This document shows, piece by piece, positions 27,460-36,651 of a stretch of 64,000 bases of DNA. Both the position numbers and the translations under genes were made by a program. The first letter of the stretch is position 1. Each line of letters starts with the position of its first letter. The notes below the pieces were generated by a model, which was given only the letters and a program-made list of their open reading frames with translations, did not search any database and was not told where the DNA came from. The stretch is from Melioribacteraceae bacterium (lineage in GTDB: Bacteria > Bacteroidota > Ignavibacteria > Ignavibacteriales > Melioribacteraceae): NCBI GenBank assembly GCA_030584085.1, contig CP129490.1, positions 1,211,511 through 1,275,510 on the forward strand, written 5' to 3'.

Positions 27460-27489
27460 TTTGAGAGATATGAAATAGTTTGAGAGATA
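27460..27489 (-). repeat. Two 11-bp direct repeats upstream of the subtilisin gene
   Basis: TTTGAGAGATA occurs at 27460-27470 and again at 27479-27489, 19 bases apart and about 40-70 bases before the start codon of the S8 peptidase. It may be a regulator site. No matching regulator is known. Confidence 0.4.
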
Positions 27490-27753
27490 AGTCACAATTT
27501 TTGTTCGGTTGCTTGTTTTGTTTTAAAGGGATAATTTCGAATAAATATAAGTTTTAGACGCCAATTTCCTTTCACGGGAAGTATTCTTCTCAATAATGAA
27601 AAAGAATTCTTGTTTCAAATTAAAATTATCGATTAGGGTGACTTAAAACCTATTTAATTATTGATTTTTTTGGTACGTTCTCTGCTTATAAATAAGTGTT
27701 CAGTATCTTAAATAAAATAAGACTACAACTACTATTTACCAAATGAGGTAGCT
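27490..27753. other. Divergent promoter region, nothing definite
   Basis: AT-rich spacer between the minus-strand subtilisin gene and the plus-strand ferredoxin gene. TTGATT at 27661 and TATAAA at 27687 are too far apart to call a promoter. No RNA gene was seen. Confidence 0.35.
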
Positions 27754-28041
27754 ATGGCAAAAGTAAAAGGGGATATTTTAATTGACATCGAGAAATGTAA
27801 AGGGTGTGAATTATGTGTTGCAGCCTGTCCTCAAGAATCGTTAGAAGCATCACGCAAAATAAACAGTAAAGGTTATCATTACATTGTTAAAATTGAGGAT
27901 AATTGTACAGGGTGTACAAACTGTGCGCTTGTTTGTCCCGAAGGTGTTATTAAAGTTTATCGCAAGGTTGAAAAGAAGAAAGAACACCTTGCAACAATTT
28001 CAAATGTGTCCAAAGATATTAATATTACGGTGAGCGAATGA
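27754..28041 (+). CDS. 2xFe4S ferredoxin, delta subunit of a 2-oxoacid:ferredoxin oxidoreductase
   Basis: A 95-residue ferredoxin with two cluster motifs: Cys15, Cys18, Cys21 and Cys25 (CKGCELCVAACP), and Cys51, Cys54, Cys57 and Cys61 (CTGCTNCALVCP). It passes electrons from the thiamine-diphosphate core to ferredoxin. Its stop overlaps the alpha-subunit start by four bases (ATGA), the first of three such overlaps in this operon. Confidence 0.9.
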   Translation: MAKVKGDILIDIEKCKGCELCVAACPQESLEASRKINSKGYHYIVKIEDNCTGCTNCALVCPEGVIKVYRKVEKKKEHLATISNVSKDINITVSE

Positions 28042-29117
28042 AAAAAGAACTTAGATTAATGAAGGGTAACGAAGCAATGGCAGAAGCTGCAATTCGTGCA
28101 GGTGCCGATGCTTATTTTGGCTATCCGATAACACCGCAATCAGAAGTATTAGAGTATCTCGCTGCAGAAGCAGAAAGAAGAACCGGAATGGTAATTTTAC
28201 AAGCAGAAAGTGAAATTGCTGCAATCAATATGATATACGGTGCAGCCGGAACCGGTAAAAAAGTTATGACATCTTCCTCCTCTCCGGGTGTTAGTTTAAT
28301 GCAAGAAGGTATTTCTTATATCGCATGTGCAGAACTTCCTTGTTTATTAGTTAATGTTGTAAGAGGCGGTCCGGGTCTTGGAACTATTCAACCTTCACAA
28401 GGTGATTATTTCCAATCAGTAAAAGGTGGCGGACACGGTGATTATAAAATGATAGTTCTTGCACCTTCAACTGTTCAAGAAATGGTAGATTTTGTAAAAC
28501 TCGGTTTTGATTTAGCATTTAAGTGGAGAAATCCTGTTATGATGCTTACTGATGGTGCACTTGGTCAGATGATGGAAAAGGTCGAACTTTTTGAACAAGT
28601 TCAACGAAGCGATGCTGCGGATATAGAAAAATGGGCGACAATCGGCAAGAAGAAAAATCGTGAAAGAAATGTAATTACTTCACTTCACATCCAACCGGAT
28701 AAGATGGAAGAAATAAACCTTCATCTTCAAGCTAAATATAAAAAAATCGAAGAGGAAGAAATTCGTTTTGAAGAATTTATGATGGAAGATGCAGAATATA
28801 TAATTACCGCATATGGTTTAGTCGCGAGAATTTGTCAGAAAGCTGCTACGTTGGCTCGTGAAAAAGGGATTAAGGTTGGAGTATTTAGACCTCAGACTGT
28901 ATCTCCATTCCCATATAAGCAGATTGCAAGTTATACAGATAGAGTGAAAGGAATCCTTGATGTTGAGATGAGTGCCGGTCAAATGGTAGAAGATGTTCGA
29001 CTAGCTGTTAACGGTAAAGTGCCTGTTGAATTTCATGGAAGAATGGGTGGAATTGTTCCTTCACCGGAAGAAATATTAGAGAAAATTGAAGAAAAATTTG
29101 TAGGAGTTCCGGCATGA
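28038..29117 (+). CDS. vorB: 2-oxoacid:ferredoxin oxidoreductase alpha subunit (VorB-like)
   Basis: A 359-residue subunit with the pyrimidine-binding and CoA-side domains. Characteristic stretches are GNEAMAEAAIRAGADAYFGY, PITPQSEVLEYLA, MTSSSSPGVSLMQEGISY and RGGPGLGTIQPSQGDYFQ. The layout and size match VorB of 3-methyl-2-oxobutanoate (branched-chain) ferredoxin oxidoreductase, and 2-oxoglutarate (Kor) enzymes are close. The reversible reaction gives acyl-CoA, CO2 and reduced ferredoxin. It overlaps both neighbours by four bases. The substrate is uncertain between branched-chain 2-oxoacids and 2-oxoglutarate. Confidence 0.85.
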   Translation: MKKELRLMKGNEAMAEAAIRAGADAYFGYPITPQSEVLEYLAAEAERRTGMVILQAESEIAAINMIYGAAGTGKKVMTSSSSPGVSLMQEGISYIACAELPCLLVNVVRGGPGLGTIQPSQGDYFQSVKGGGHGDYKMIVLAPSTVQEMVDFVKLGFDLAFKWRNPVMMLTDGALGQMMEKVELFEQVQRSDAADIEKWATIGKKKNRERNVITSLHIQPDKMEEINLHLQAKYKKIEEEEIRFEEFMMEDAEYIITAYGLVARICQKAATLAREKGIKVGVFRPQTVSPFPYKQIASYTDRVKGILDVEMSAGQMVEDVRLAVNGKVPVEFHGRMGGIVPSPEEILEKIEEKFVGVPA

Positions 29118-29938
29118 ATGAGAAAAGAATGATTGAAGAAGAAAAACATTTTGAAGAAGTAATTGCCGAAGAAAGTGTCTGTATAAATGACAACCTTGTT
29201 TATGAAAAACCGGCTACACTTCTTGACACACCAATGCACTACTGTCCGGGATGTGGACACGGTGTTGCACACCGCTTAATTGCAGAGGTAATTGATGAAC
29301 TCGGAATTCAAGAGGAAACAATTGGAGTTGCACCTGTCGGTTGTTCGGTTTTTGCTTATAATTATCTTGATATTGATATGTCCGAAGCTGCTCACGGCAG
29401 AGCCTCTGCTGTTGCAACCGGCATTAAAAGAGTACTTCCCGATAAATATGTTTTTTCGTATCAAGGCGATGGTGATCTAGCTGCAATTGGTACGGGCGAA
29501 ACACTTCATACTTGTAATCGTGGAGAAAACATACTAATCATATTTATCAATAACGGTATTTATGGTATGACGGGTGGACAAATGGCACCCACAACATTGC
29601 CAGGCATGAAATCTACCACAACACCTTACGGACGTGATACAAAATTAATGGGAAATCCATTGAAGATTACAGAACTTATTGCACAACTTCCCGGGGTTTA
29701 CTATTGTACTCGGACAGCGGTCAACAATCCTAAAAATGTTCGAAAAGCAAAAAAAGCTATAATGAACGGTTTCCAATATCAGAAAAGAGAAAAAGGACTT
29801 TCCTTTGTTGAAATAGTTTCGAACTGTCCTTCAAATTGGAAAATGACACCACTTGAATCCAATAAATGGATGGAAGATAATATGTTCTCATTCTATCAAC
29901 TTGGTGATTTGAAAGTACCGGAAAAGGAGGATGAATAA
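29114..29938 (+). CDS. 2-oxoacid:ferredoxin oxidoreductase beta subunit (ThDP-binding)
   Basis: A 274-residue ThDP subunit. It has YCPGCGHGVAHRL near residue 45, then VGCSVFAYNYLD, the Mg/ThDP block QGDGDLAAIGTGETLHTCNR and the family signature FINNGIYGMTGGQMAPTTLP. The N-terminal 35 residues are acidic and may be a family variation. The stop and the next start overlap (TAATG), so the four subunits are translated in step. Confidence 0.9.
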   Translation: MNEKRMIEEEKHFEEVIAEESVCINDNLVYEKPATLLDTPMHYCPGCGHGVAHRLIAEVIDELGIQEETIGVAPVGCSVFAYNYLDIDMSEAAHGRASAVATGIKRVLPDKYVFSYQGDGDLAAIGTGETLHTCNRGENILIIFINNGIYGMTGGQMAPTTLPGMKSTTTPYGRDTKLMGNPLKITELIAQLPGVYYCTRTAVNNPKNVRKAKKAIMNGFQYQKREKGLSFVEIVSNCPSNWKMTPLESNKWMEDNMFSFYQLGDLKVPEKEDE

Positions 29939-30486
29939 TGACTGAAGAAATAATTATATCCGGATTTGGAGGACAGGGTGTTCTATCAATGGGACAAATT
30001 CTCTGCTACTCCGGCGTTGTTGAAAATAAAGAAGTTAGTTGGATGCCTTCATATGGTCCGGAAATGCGTGGTGGAACGGCAAATTGTATTGCAATTATTA
30101 GTGATCAAAAAATCAGTTCACCCATTCTTACAAAATTTGATACGGTAATTGCACTTAATCAACCATCAATTGACAAATTCGAAAAAGCTGTTAAGCCTGG
30201 TGGATTAATGATATATGAAAGTAGTACAGCTCTACATCCGCCGACAAGATCAGATATTGATATTATACCGATAGAAGCTGCAAATGAAGCAACAAAACTG
30301 GAAAATCCAAAAGTTATGAATATGATAATCCTTGGTGCATTCCTTAAAAAGAAACCAATACTGGACTTTGATAATGTACTTGCGGGATTAAAGAAAGTAC
30401 TTCCTGAAAGATATCATCATTTACTTCCTCTTAATGAAAAAGCTCTTAGAAGAGGTATGGAGATTGTAGAAGAAGTAACAGCGTAA
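29938..30486 (+). CDS. 2-oxoacid:ferredoxin oxidoreductase gamma subunit
   Basis: A 182-residue gamma subunit with the family start IIISGFGGQGVLSMGQILCY and the block WMPSYGPEMRGGTANCIAII. It forms the last gene of the operon (order delta, alpha, beta, gamma) and is followed by a strong terminator. The split four-subunit form is the anaerobic, archaeal-like type, in contrast to the lipoate-dependent complex encoded a few kilobases upstream. Confidence 0.9.
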   Translation: MTEEIIISGFGGQGVLSMGQILCYSGVVENKEVSWMPSYGPEMRGGTANCIAIISDQKISSPILTKFDTVIALNQPSIDKFEKAVKPGGLMIYESSTALHPPTRSDIDIIPIEAANEATKLENPKVMNMIILGAFLKKKPILDFDNVLAGLKKVLPERYHHLLPLNEKALRRGMEIVEEVTA

Positions 30487-30509
30487 ATTATAATATTAAT
30501 TTAGTAAAG

Positions 30510-30545
30510 AAGCCCGTCATGTCTTTTATGGCGGGCTTTTTTATT
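30510..30545 (+). terminator. Terminator of the ferredoxin oxidoreductase operon
   Basis: AAGCCCGTCAT pairs with ATGGCGGGCTT (11 bp, one G-T) around GTCTTTT, with a T run after it. Confidence 0.93.
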
Positions 30546-30597
30546 AACAAATAGATATTTGCAAGTAAATTTGATTGAAATATTTAGTGTTATTGTC

Positions 30598-30605
30598 TAA
30601 TTTTG
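30598..30605 (+). promoter_or_regulatory. Possible Bacteroidota-type -7 box (TAATTTTG) before atpD
   Basis: TAATTTTG matches the TAnnTTTG -7 consensus of Bacteroidota. A TTGATTG lies about 20 bases upstream as a possible -33 element. It is 33 bases before the atpD start. The match is partial. Confidence 0.3.
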
Positions 30606-30628
30606 TATTCTATATTTTATTTAGATAA

Positions 30629-32047
<1,419 letters not shown>

Positions 32048-32054
32048 GGAAGTA

Positions 32055-32462
32055 ATGAAAGAACTTAATTTAGAAGTTATAACACCATCAAAAAAAGCTT
32101 ATTCCGGTAAAATACAAAGTATTACATTACCCGGAACACTGGGTTCTTTCCAAGTTTTATTCAATCACGCACCTATTTTGAGTTCTTTGGAAATCGGTGA
32201 AATAAAAATTGTTGACTCATCTTCGAACGTTTCGCATTATGCTGTTGGTGGTGGAACCGTAGAAGTTTTGGATAACAATGTTTTAGTTCTAGCCGAAAGT
32301 TTTGAAGATCCTGCCGATATTGATGATAAAAGAGCTGAAGCTGCCAGAGAAAGAGCTAAAGAACGACTAAAATCTCATAGCCATGAAGTTGATGATTTAA
32401 GAGCTGAAGTGGCTTTGAAACGAGCAATTAATAGATTGAATGTGAAGAAGAAATATTTTTAA
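32055..32462 (+). CDS. atpC: F1Fo ATP synthase epsilon subunit
   Basis: A 135-residue epsilon subunit. The N-terminal beta-sandwich (about 1-85) starts LEVITPSKKAYSGKIQSITL and includes GSFQVLFNHAPILSSLEIG and the YAVGGGTVEV strand. The helical C-terminal hairpin (about 90-135) is rich in Ala, Glu and Arg. It forms the central stalk with gamma and can inhibit ATP hydrolysis. It is co-transcribed with atpD. Confidence 0.94.
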   Translation: MKELNLEVITPSKKAYSGKIQSITLPGTLGSFQVLFNHAPILSSLEIGEIKIVDSSSNVSHYAVGGGTVEVLDNNVLVLAESFEDPADIDDKRAEAARERAKERLKSHSHEVDDLRAEVALKRAINRLNVKKKYF

Positions 32463-32481
32463 TGAAGATTTTATTTTATTG

Positions 32482-32516
32482 AAAAGGGATTGTGATTATT
32501 CATGATCCCTTTTTTA
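32482..32516 (+). terminator. Terminator after atpC, reaching the convergent gene's stop
   Basis: AAAAGGGAT pairs with ATCCCTTTT, extended inward by TGTG/CATG with wobbles, loop ATTATT, then T residues. Its T tract touches the stop codon of the LON-domain gene on the other strand. Confidence 0.85.
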
Positions 32517-33140
32517 GTTTATATAACCATCACCTGAAATTATATCCTTTAATACCTCTGTTCGGTCTAAATATTCTTCAAGTTTTCTAAAGTGTTCAAA
32601 TAAAAATTTCAATCTATCCGATTCACTACGAAGAGATAAGAGACTCTGTTGTTGTTTTAAATTCATGCCGGATTTTTCAGCAATCTTGAATGACTTGAAT
32701 GTTGAGCGATCAAAGTTAGTCCAATATTTATTATCGAACTGAATCTCTGTCCTTTCTAATATTCCCTTGAATTTAGATACAGTTTCACCTTCTAAAGCTG
32801 TAGGCTGTATGTATTGTACGTCATCCAAATAGGGGACAACATTTGCAGTAATGTAACCATGTTCATGCAAGTTAGTTGAAACTGTCTGGAATCTTTCTCT
32901 ACCTCTAATAAGAATATCCATACTTCCGTTTTCAAATATATTAATTACTTCTATCACTTCTACGTAACAACCGATTGTTGAGATCGTAGTGTCAATTTTC
33001 GAAACTATCCCGAATCCGGTATCATTACTTTTACACCAGTGAATTAATTTTTTATAACGTTCTTCAAAAATATGAAGTGGATATACTGCTCCCGGATACA
33101 TTACTAAGTTTAACGGAAATATAGGTATAGTGGAATTCAT
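32514..33140 (-). CDS. LON peptidase N-terminal (substrate-binding) domain protein
   Basis: A 208-residue stand-alone LON domain, lacking the AAA and protease parts of Lon. It opens with the family signature IPIFPLNLVMYPGAVYPLHI and FEERYKKLI, then VEVIEVINIFENGSMDILIRG and RERFQTV. Such proteins bind unfolded or specific substrates, and the role is unproven. It is convergent with atpC, and on its upstream side lies the terminator of the SOD gene, so it probably has its own promoter. Confidence 0.88.
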   Translation of the reverse strand: MNSTIPIFPLNLVMYPGAVYPLHIFEERYKKLIHWCKSNDTGFGIVSKIDTTISTIGCYVEVIEVINIFENGSMDILIRGRERFQTVSTNLHEHGYITANVVPYLDDVQYIQPTALEGETVSKFKGILERTEIQFDNKYWTNFDRSTFKSFKIAEKSGMNLKQQQSLLSLRSESDRLKFLFEHFRKLEEYLDRTEVLKDIISGDGYIN

Positions 33141-33170
33141 TTTTAATCAAGTTTAATTTCTAAAATATAA

Positions 33171-33203
33171 AAAAGCCCGGAAGTTTTTACAACTCCGGGC
33201 AAT
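33171..33203 (-). terminator. Terminator of the rrf2-iscA-sod operon (minus strand)
   Basis: On the minus strand GCCCGGA pairs with TCCGGGC and is followed by a T run. It lies 21 bases after the SOD stop codon. Confidence 0.88.
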
Positions 33204-33223
33204 TTACAATTGAGGTGAAAAAA

Positions 33224-33958
33224 TTATTTTGCTTCAGAATATCTTTTAGCTACTTCATCCCAATTAATTACATTCCAGAAAGCAGCAATATAATCAGGTC
33301 TTCTGTTTTGATAATTTAGATAGTATGCATGTTCCCAAACATCAATGCCCAGTACCGGTGTACCTTTTACTTCGGTGAGATCCATAACAGGATTATCTTG
33401 ATTTGGAGTTGAAGTTACAGCCAGAGAACCATCAGCTTTAACAATCAACCAAGCCCAGCCTGAACCGAATCTTGTTGCTGCGGCATTTGAGAATTCTTCT
33501 TTGAACTTATCAAAGGAACCAAATTGTTTATTTATGGCATCTGATAATTCACCGGAAGGATTTCCACCTTTATTCGGCCCCATTACTGACCAAAACAATG
33601 AATGATTATAATGACCACCGCCGTTATTTCTTACGGCAGTTGAGTATTTTGACATATTTTGCATCAATTCTTCAAGAGATTTTCCTTCAGCTTCGGTTCC
33701 TTCAACTGCTTTATTTAAATTGTTAACATAACCGGCATGGTGTTTACCATGATGAATTTCCATTGTTCTCGCATCAACATGCGGTTCTAAAGCATCAAAA
33801 GCATATGGTAATGCTGGTAATTCGAATTTAGCCATTGTATCGTTACTCCTTACATTTTTATTATTGATTGTATTAATTTTTGTAAAACCACTAATATTGT
33901 TAAAAGACATTGCGGCTGATGCAAGTCCAAGTGAATAAATAAATTTTCTTCTATCCAT
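33224..33958 (-). CDS. sodA: Superoxide dismutase (Mn/Fe) with Tat-like leader and a second internal start
   Basis: A 244-residue product whose core (from about residue 42) is a normal Mn/Fe superoxide dismutase. Metal-site blocks are [27 protein letters not shown] and [12 protein letters not shown]. The first 41 residues are extra: [19 protein letters not shown] is a twin-arginine-type leader with a hydrophobic stretch, which suggests export. Both possible starts have ribosome sites: AGAGG six bases before Met1, and AAGGAG ten bases before Met42 (33833-33835), where [10 protein letters not shown] is the usual SOD start. Two forms, exported and cytoplasmic, are therefore possible. It ends the rrf2 operon. 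The GGGHxNHSLFW pattern favours manganese, but the metal cannot be fixed. Confidence 0.92.
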   Translation of the reverse strand: MDRRKFIYSLGLASAAMSFNNISGFTKINTINNKNVRSNDTMAKFELPALPYAFDALEPHVDARTMEIHHGKHHAGYVNNLNKAVEGTEAEGKSLEELMQNMSKYSTAVRNNGGGHYNHSLFWSVMGPNKGGNPSGELSDAINKQFGSFDKFKEEFSNAAATRFGSGWAWLIVKADGSLAVTSTPNQDNPVMDLTEVKGTPVLGIDVWEHAYYLNYQNRRPDYIAAFWNVINWDEVAKRYSEAK

Positions 33959-33979
33959 TTTTTCCTCTAATTATTAATT

Positions 33980-34330
33980 CTAAACGCCGAATGATTCTCC
34001 GCAACCACAAGTCTTTGCCGCATTGGGATTATTAAAAACAAAACCCTTTCCATTTAAACCATCGCTAAAGTCTAACGTTGTGCCGGTCAGGTAAAATAAA
34101 CTTTTACCGTCAACAAAAAGTTTAATGCCGTGCTGTTCAATTATTGTATCGCCATCTTTTTTAATTCCGTCAAAACCGAGTTGATAGGTTAAACCTGAAC
34201 ATCCACCGCCTTTGACTCCAACACGCAGTCCAAATTCTGAATCAATATTATTTTCTTCCATAACTTTTTGTATTTGTTTTGCGGCTTTTTCTGTAATTGT
34301 TATTTCTTGCATTAATGTTTTTTCACTCAT
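33980..34330 (-). CDS. A-type iron-sulfur carrier (IscA/SufA/ErpA family)
   Basis: A 116-residue Fe-S cluster carrier with the three invariant cysteines: Cys44 (GGGCSGLTY), Cys108 and Cys110 (TCGCGESF). The FVFNNPNA block is typical. It delivers clusters to apo-enzymes, and this window encodes many (Nuo, LipA, HydE, ferredoxin). It sits two bases after an unknown 100-residue gene and 21 bases before SOD. Confidence 0.93.
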   Translation of the reverse strand: MSEKTLMQEITITEKAAKQIQKVMEENNIDSEFGLRVGVKGGGCSGLTYQLGFDGIKKDGDTIIEQHGIKLFVDGKSLFYLTGTTLDFSDGLNGKGFVFNNPNAAKTCGCGESFGV

Positions 34331-34332
34331 AA

Positions 34333-34635
34333 TTATACCTTTTCTTCAACTGTCTTTTCTTCTTCAACAATATTTGGTTTAAAAAAATTCACTTTCCACG
34401 AGTTTGATGTTAATTTAGAGAGATCACCTTTTCCCTCAAGATAAGTAGTGAATTTTTGCATTAACTCCTCTGCGACAGGATACGTAAGATGAATGTCTTT
34501 CTTTTCAAAATAATGTTTAATTGCATATTGCAGATCTCTAGAAAAAATATTTGAGTTGTAAAAAATTTTGTACTTTTCTTTCATGAAATTGAAAAACATT
34601 TCTTGATTTTTTTGAAGTTCCTCAAAGTGGTTCAT
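34333..34635 (-). CDS. Conserved-looking 100-residue protein of unknown function
   Basis: I do not recognise this protein. It is helical and rich in Phe, Lys and Glu (HFEELQKNQEMFFNFMKEK, YNSNIFSRDLQYAIKHYFEK). It has no cysteines, no signal peptide and no membrane segment, and ends in a Glu/Lys/Val-rich tail. Tight packing between an Rrf2 regulator (15 bases) and the A-type carrier (2 bases) makes it a real gene and ties it to Fe-S or redox stress functions by context only. Confidence 0.65.
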   Translation of the reverse strand: MNHFEELQKNQEMFFNFMKEKYKIFYNSNIFSRDLQYAIKHYFEKKDIHLTYPVAEELMQKFTTYLEGKGDLSKLTSNSWKVNFFKPNIVEEEKTVEEKV

Positions 34636-34650
34636 TACTGTATTCCGATT

Positions 34651-35061
34651 TTAGTTTAGAATTTCTTTTAGTGTTGTCTGCTTAAAAAGATCAATTATTT
34701 TTTCTTGCATTTTACTTAGCGGACTTCTCAAACAGCAATTTGTTACTCTTCCGCAATCATGTTCTGTTGGATTCAAAACCATGCAATCAGTTAACTGAAC
34801 TTTTTCATCCAGTGCTAAAATAACATCATTTATTGAAAGATTTTCCGGTGAAATGTTTAATGCATAACCGCCTAACTTACCTTGCTTAGAAATTATTATT
34901 TTATTTCTTACCATTTTTTGCATCAACTTCGCTAATAAATCATAAGGAATATTCTCACGTATTGATATTTCCTTCGTACTAATACATTCTAAAGATTGAT
35001 TGTTAGCAATAAATCTCAAAGCTAATATCGAATATTCAACTGATTTTGCAATTTTTAACAT
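34651..35061 (-). CDS. Rrf2-family transcriptional regulator (IscR/NsrR-like)
   Basis: A 136-residue winged-helix regulator. The DNA-binding half has IAKSVEYSILALRFIA and the wing block ISKQGKLGGYALN. Cys93, Cys103 and Cys109/Cys110 form an IscR-like cluster-binding pattern with slightly wider spacing (C-X9-C-X5-C). It heads the operon with the unknown 100-residue gene, the A-type carrier and SOD, so it probably senses Fe-S status or oxidants and controls its own operon through the inverted repeat upstream. Confidence 0.88.
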   Translation of the reverse strand: MLKIAKSVEYSILALRFIANNQSLECISTKEISIRENIPYDLLAKLMQKMVRNKIIISKQGKLGGYALNISPENLSINDVILALDEKVQLTDCMVLNPTEHDCGRVTNCCLRSPLSKMQEKIIDLFKQTTLKEILN

Positions 35062-35068
35062 AAATACG

Positions 35069-35100
35069 ACTTATTTAGTCCGATATAAAACTAAGAAAGT
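35069..35100 (-). promoter_or_regulatory. Candidate Rrf2 operator (imperfect inverted repeat)
   Basis: ACTTATTTAGT (35069-35079) and ACTAAGAAAGT (35090-35100) are inverted repeats matching at 9 of 11 positions, with a 10-base spacer. They overlap the likely -10 region of a promoter whose TTGACA lies on the minus strand at 35112-35117. The site is eight bases from the rrf2 start codon. Autoregulation is inferred. Confidence 0.5.
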
Positions 35101-35127
35101 TAAGCAAAAATGTCAAATAAAAATAAA

Positions 35128-36639
35128 TTAGATTCCTAAAAGAGTTATGCAGTCTTTTGCAAAATTTACGATTGGTGTGAAATAAATACCAAATACTAGA
35201 ATTGGTATAAGTAAAACCAAGACGTACGCAAATCCGCCAAGAGTAGGAGAGATGTTCTCTTGCTCGCGTTCTGAATTGGTTAGGTACATATGCTTGAGAA
35301 CTCTAACATAATAATAAAGTGAAACTACCGTATTTAATAAAGCAATAATTGCAACACCAATCATGTTGGCATCAACAAGTGCAATAAATAAATAAAGTTT
35401 GGCTATAAAACCTGCGGTTGGAGGAAGACCGGTTAGTGAAATTAAAAATATTGCAAGTGCAACTCCAAGAAACGGAGCCTTTGCTCCGAGTCCGTCATAA
35501 TCATCAATATTTTCCGAACCGGTCTTGTTTGCGATTAACATAACAACATAAAATGCGCCTAGATTCATTAACATATAAACAAAGAAATAAATCAATACAG
35601 CAATCAATCCTTGGTTAGAAAGCACAGCAACACCAAGAAGTATATAACCGGCATGAGCTATACTTGAATAAGCCAGCATTCGTTTCAAATTATCCTGCCA
35701 AAGAGCCGAAAAATTACCGAGAGTCATCGTTAATATTGAAATAGCAATTAATAGTGCTTGCCAATCAAAGACATTAATTAATGACCAATTACCTTGATCA
35801 TCAATAAATGCTGTAAATCCTGTTTGAATAAATCTAACTAGCAAAGCAAAACCCGCTGCTTTACTTGCAACTGATAAATATGCAGTAATTGAAATTGGAG
35901 CGCCTTCATAAACATCCGGCGTCCAAAAATGAAAAGGTGCGGCAGATATTTTATAACCAATTCCGACAAAGATTAAAATCGCAGCAAAAGATAGAGTAAA
36001 TAAATTAATCTGCGGACCTTGTATCAACGAATTGATTATATATAGATTTGTACTTCCAGTTATTCCATAAACAATAGAAATTCCGAATAACATTAATCCA
36101 GAAGAGACAGAACCATAGATTAAATATTTCAAAGCTGCTTCGCTATTACGGTCACGTAATTTGGTGAATCCGGCCAGAACATATGATGATAGAGATAATA
36201 ACTCAAGCGAAAGGTAAATTAAAATTAGGTCGGTTGCGGAAATCATTACCATCATTCCGAGAACCATACCGTAGACTAGCGCATAAAACTCACCAAGTCT
36301 ATTATCAATTTTTTTAATTTCATCGGAAGCTTGAGCAAAGAAAACAATCAAAATAGAAGTAACTATGACAAGTAATTTAAAAAATGAACCAAAAGGATCA
36401 ACGGCAATCATACCAAATTTTTGAGTACCCGACAATTGTGGAGTAAAAGCTAATGTGGTAACGCCAAGTTGATCGAGTGTTAAAATGCCTGTAATCACTA
36501 AACCGACTACAGCAATGTAGGGGATGATTTTTTTATTCAGATGAAAAATTAAATCGAAAGTTACAATGAGTAATAAGAAAACTGAAATTGCAATTTCCGG
36601 TAAAATAAAACCAATAGAATTTAATATATCCGCTGTCAT
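35128..36639 (-). CDS. nuoN: NADH-quinone oxidoreductase subunit N
   Basis: A 503-residue multi-pass antiporter-like subunit of complex I, with the blocks YGSVSSGLMLFGISIVYG, ISAAPFHFWTPDVYEGAP and MLAYSSIAHAGYILLG. About 14 helices fit the length. It is the last gene of the nuo operon, 12 bases after nuoM. No terminator is visible before the divergent-looking rrf2 promoter 66 bases on, so some read-through is possible. Confidence 0.95.
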   Translation of the reverse strand: MTADILNSIGFILPEIAISVFLLLIVTFDLIFHLNKKIIPYIAVVGLVITGILTLDQLGVTTLAFTPQLSGTQKFGMIAVDPFGSFFKLLVIVTSILIVFFAQASDEIKKIDNRLGEFYALVYGMVLGMMVMISATDLILIYLSLELLSLSSYVLAGFTKLRDRNSEAALKYLIYGSVSSGLMLFGISIVYGITGSTNLYIINSLIQGPQINLFTLSFAAILIFVGIGYKISAAPFHFWTPDVYEGAPISITAYLSVASKAAGFALLVRFIQTGFTAFIDDQGNWSLINVFDWQALLIAISILTMTLGNFSALWQDNLKRMLAYSSIAHAGYILLGVAVLSNQGLIAVLIYFFVYMLMNLGAFYVVMLIANKTGSENIDDYDGLGAKAPFLGVALAIFLISLTGLPPTAGFIAKLYLFIALVDANMIGVAIIALLNTVVSLYYYVRVLKHMYLTNSEREQENISPTLGGFAYVLVLLIPILVFGIYFTPIVNFAKDCITLLGI

Positions 36640-36651
36640 TCTTTATCCAAA

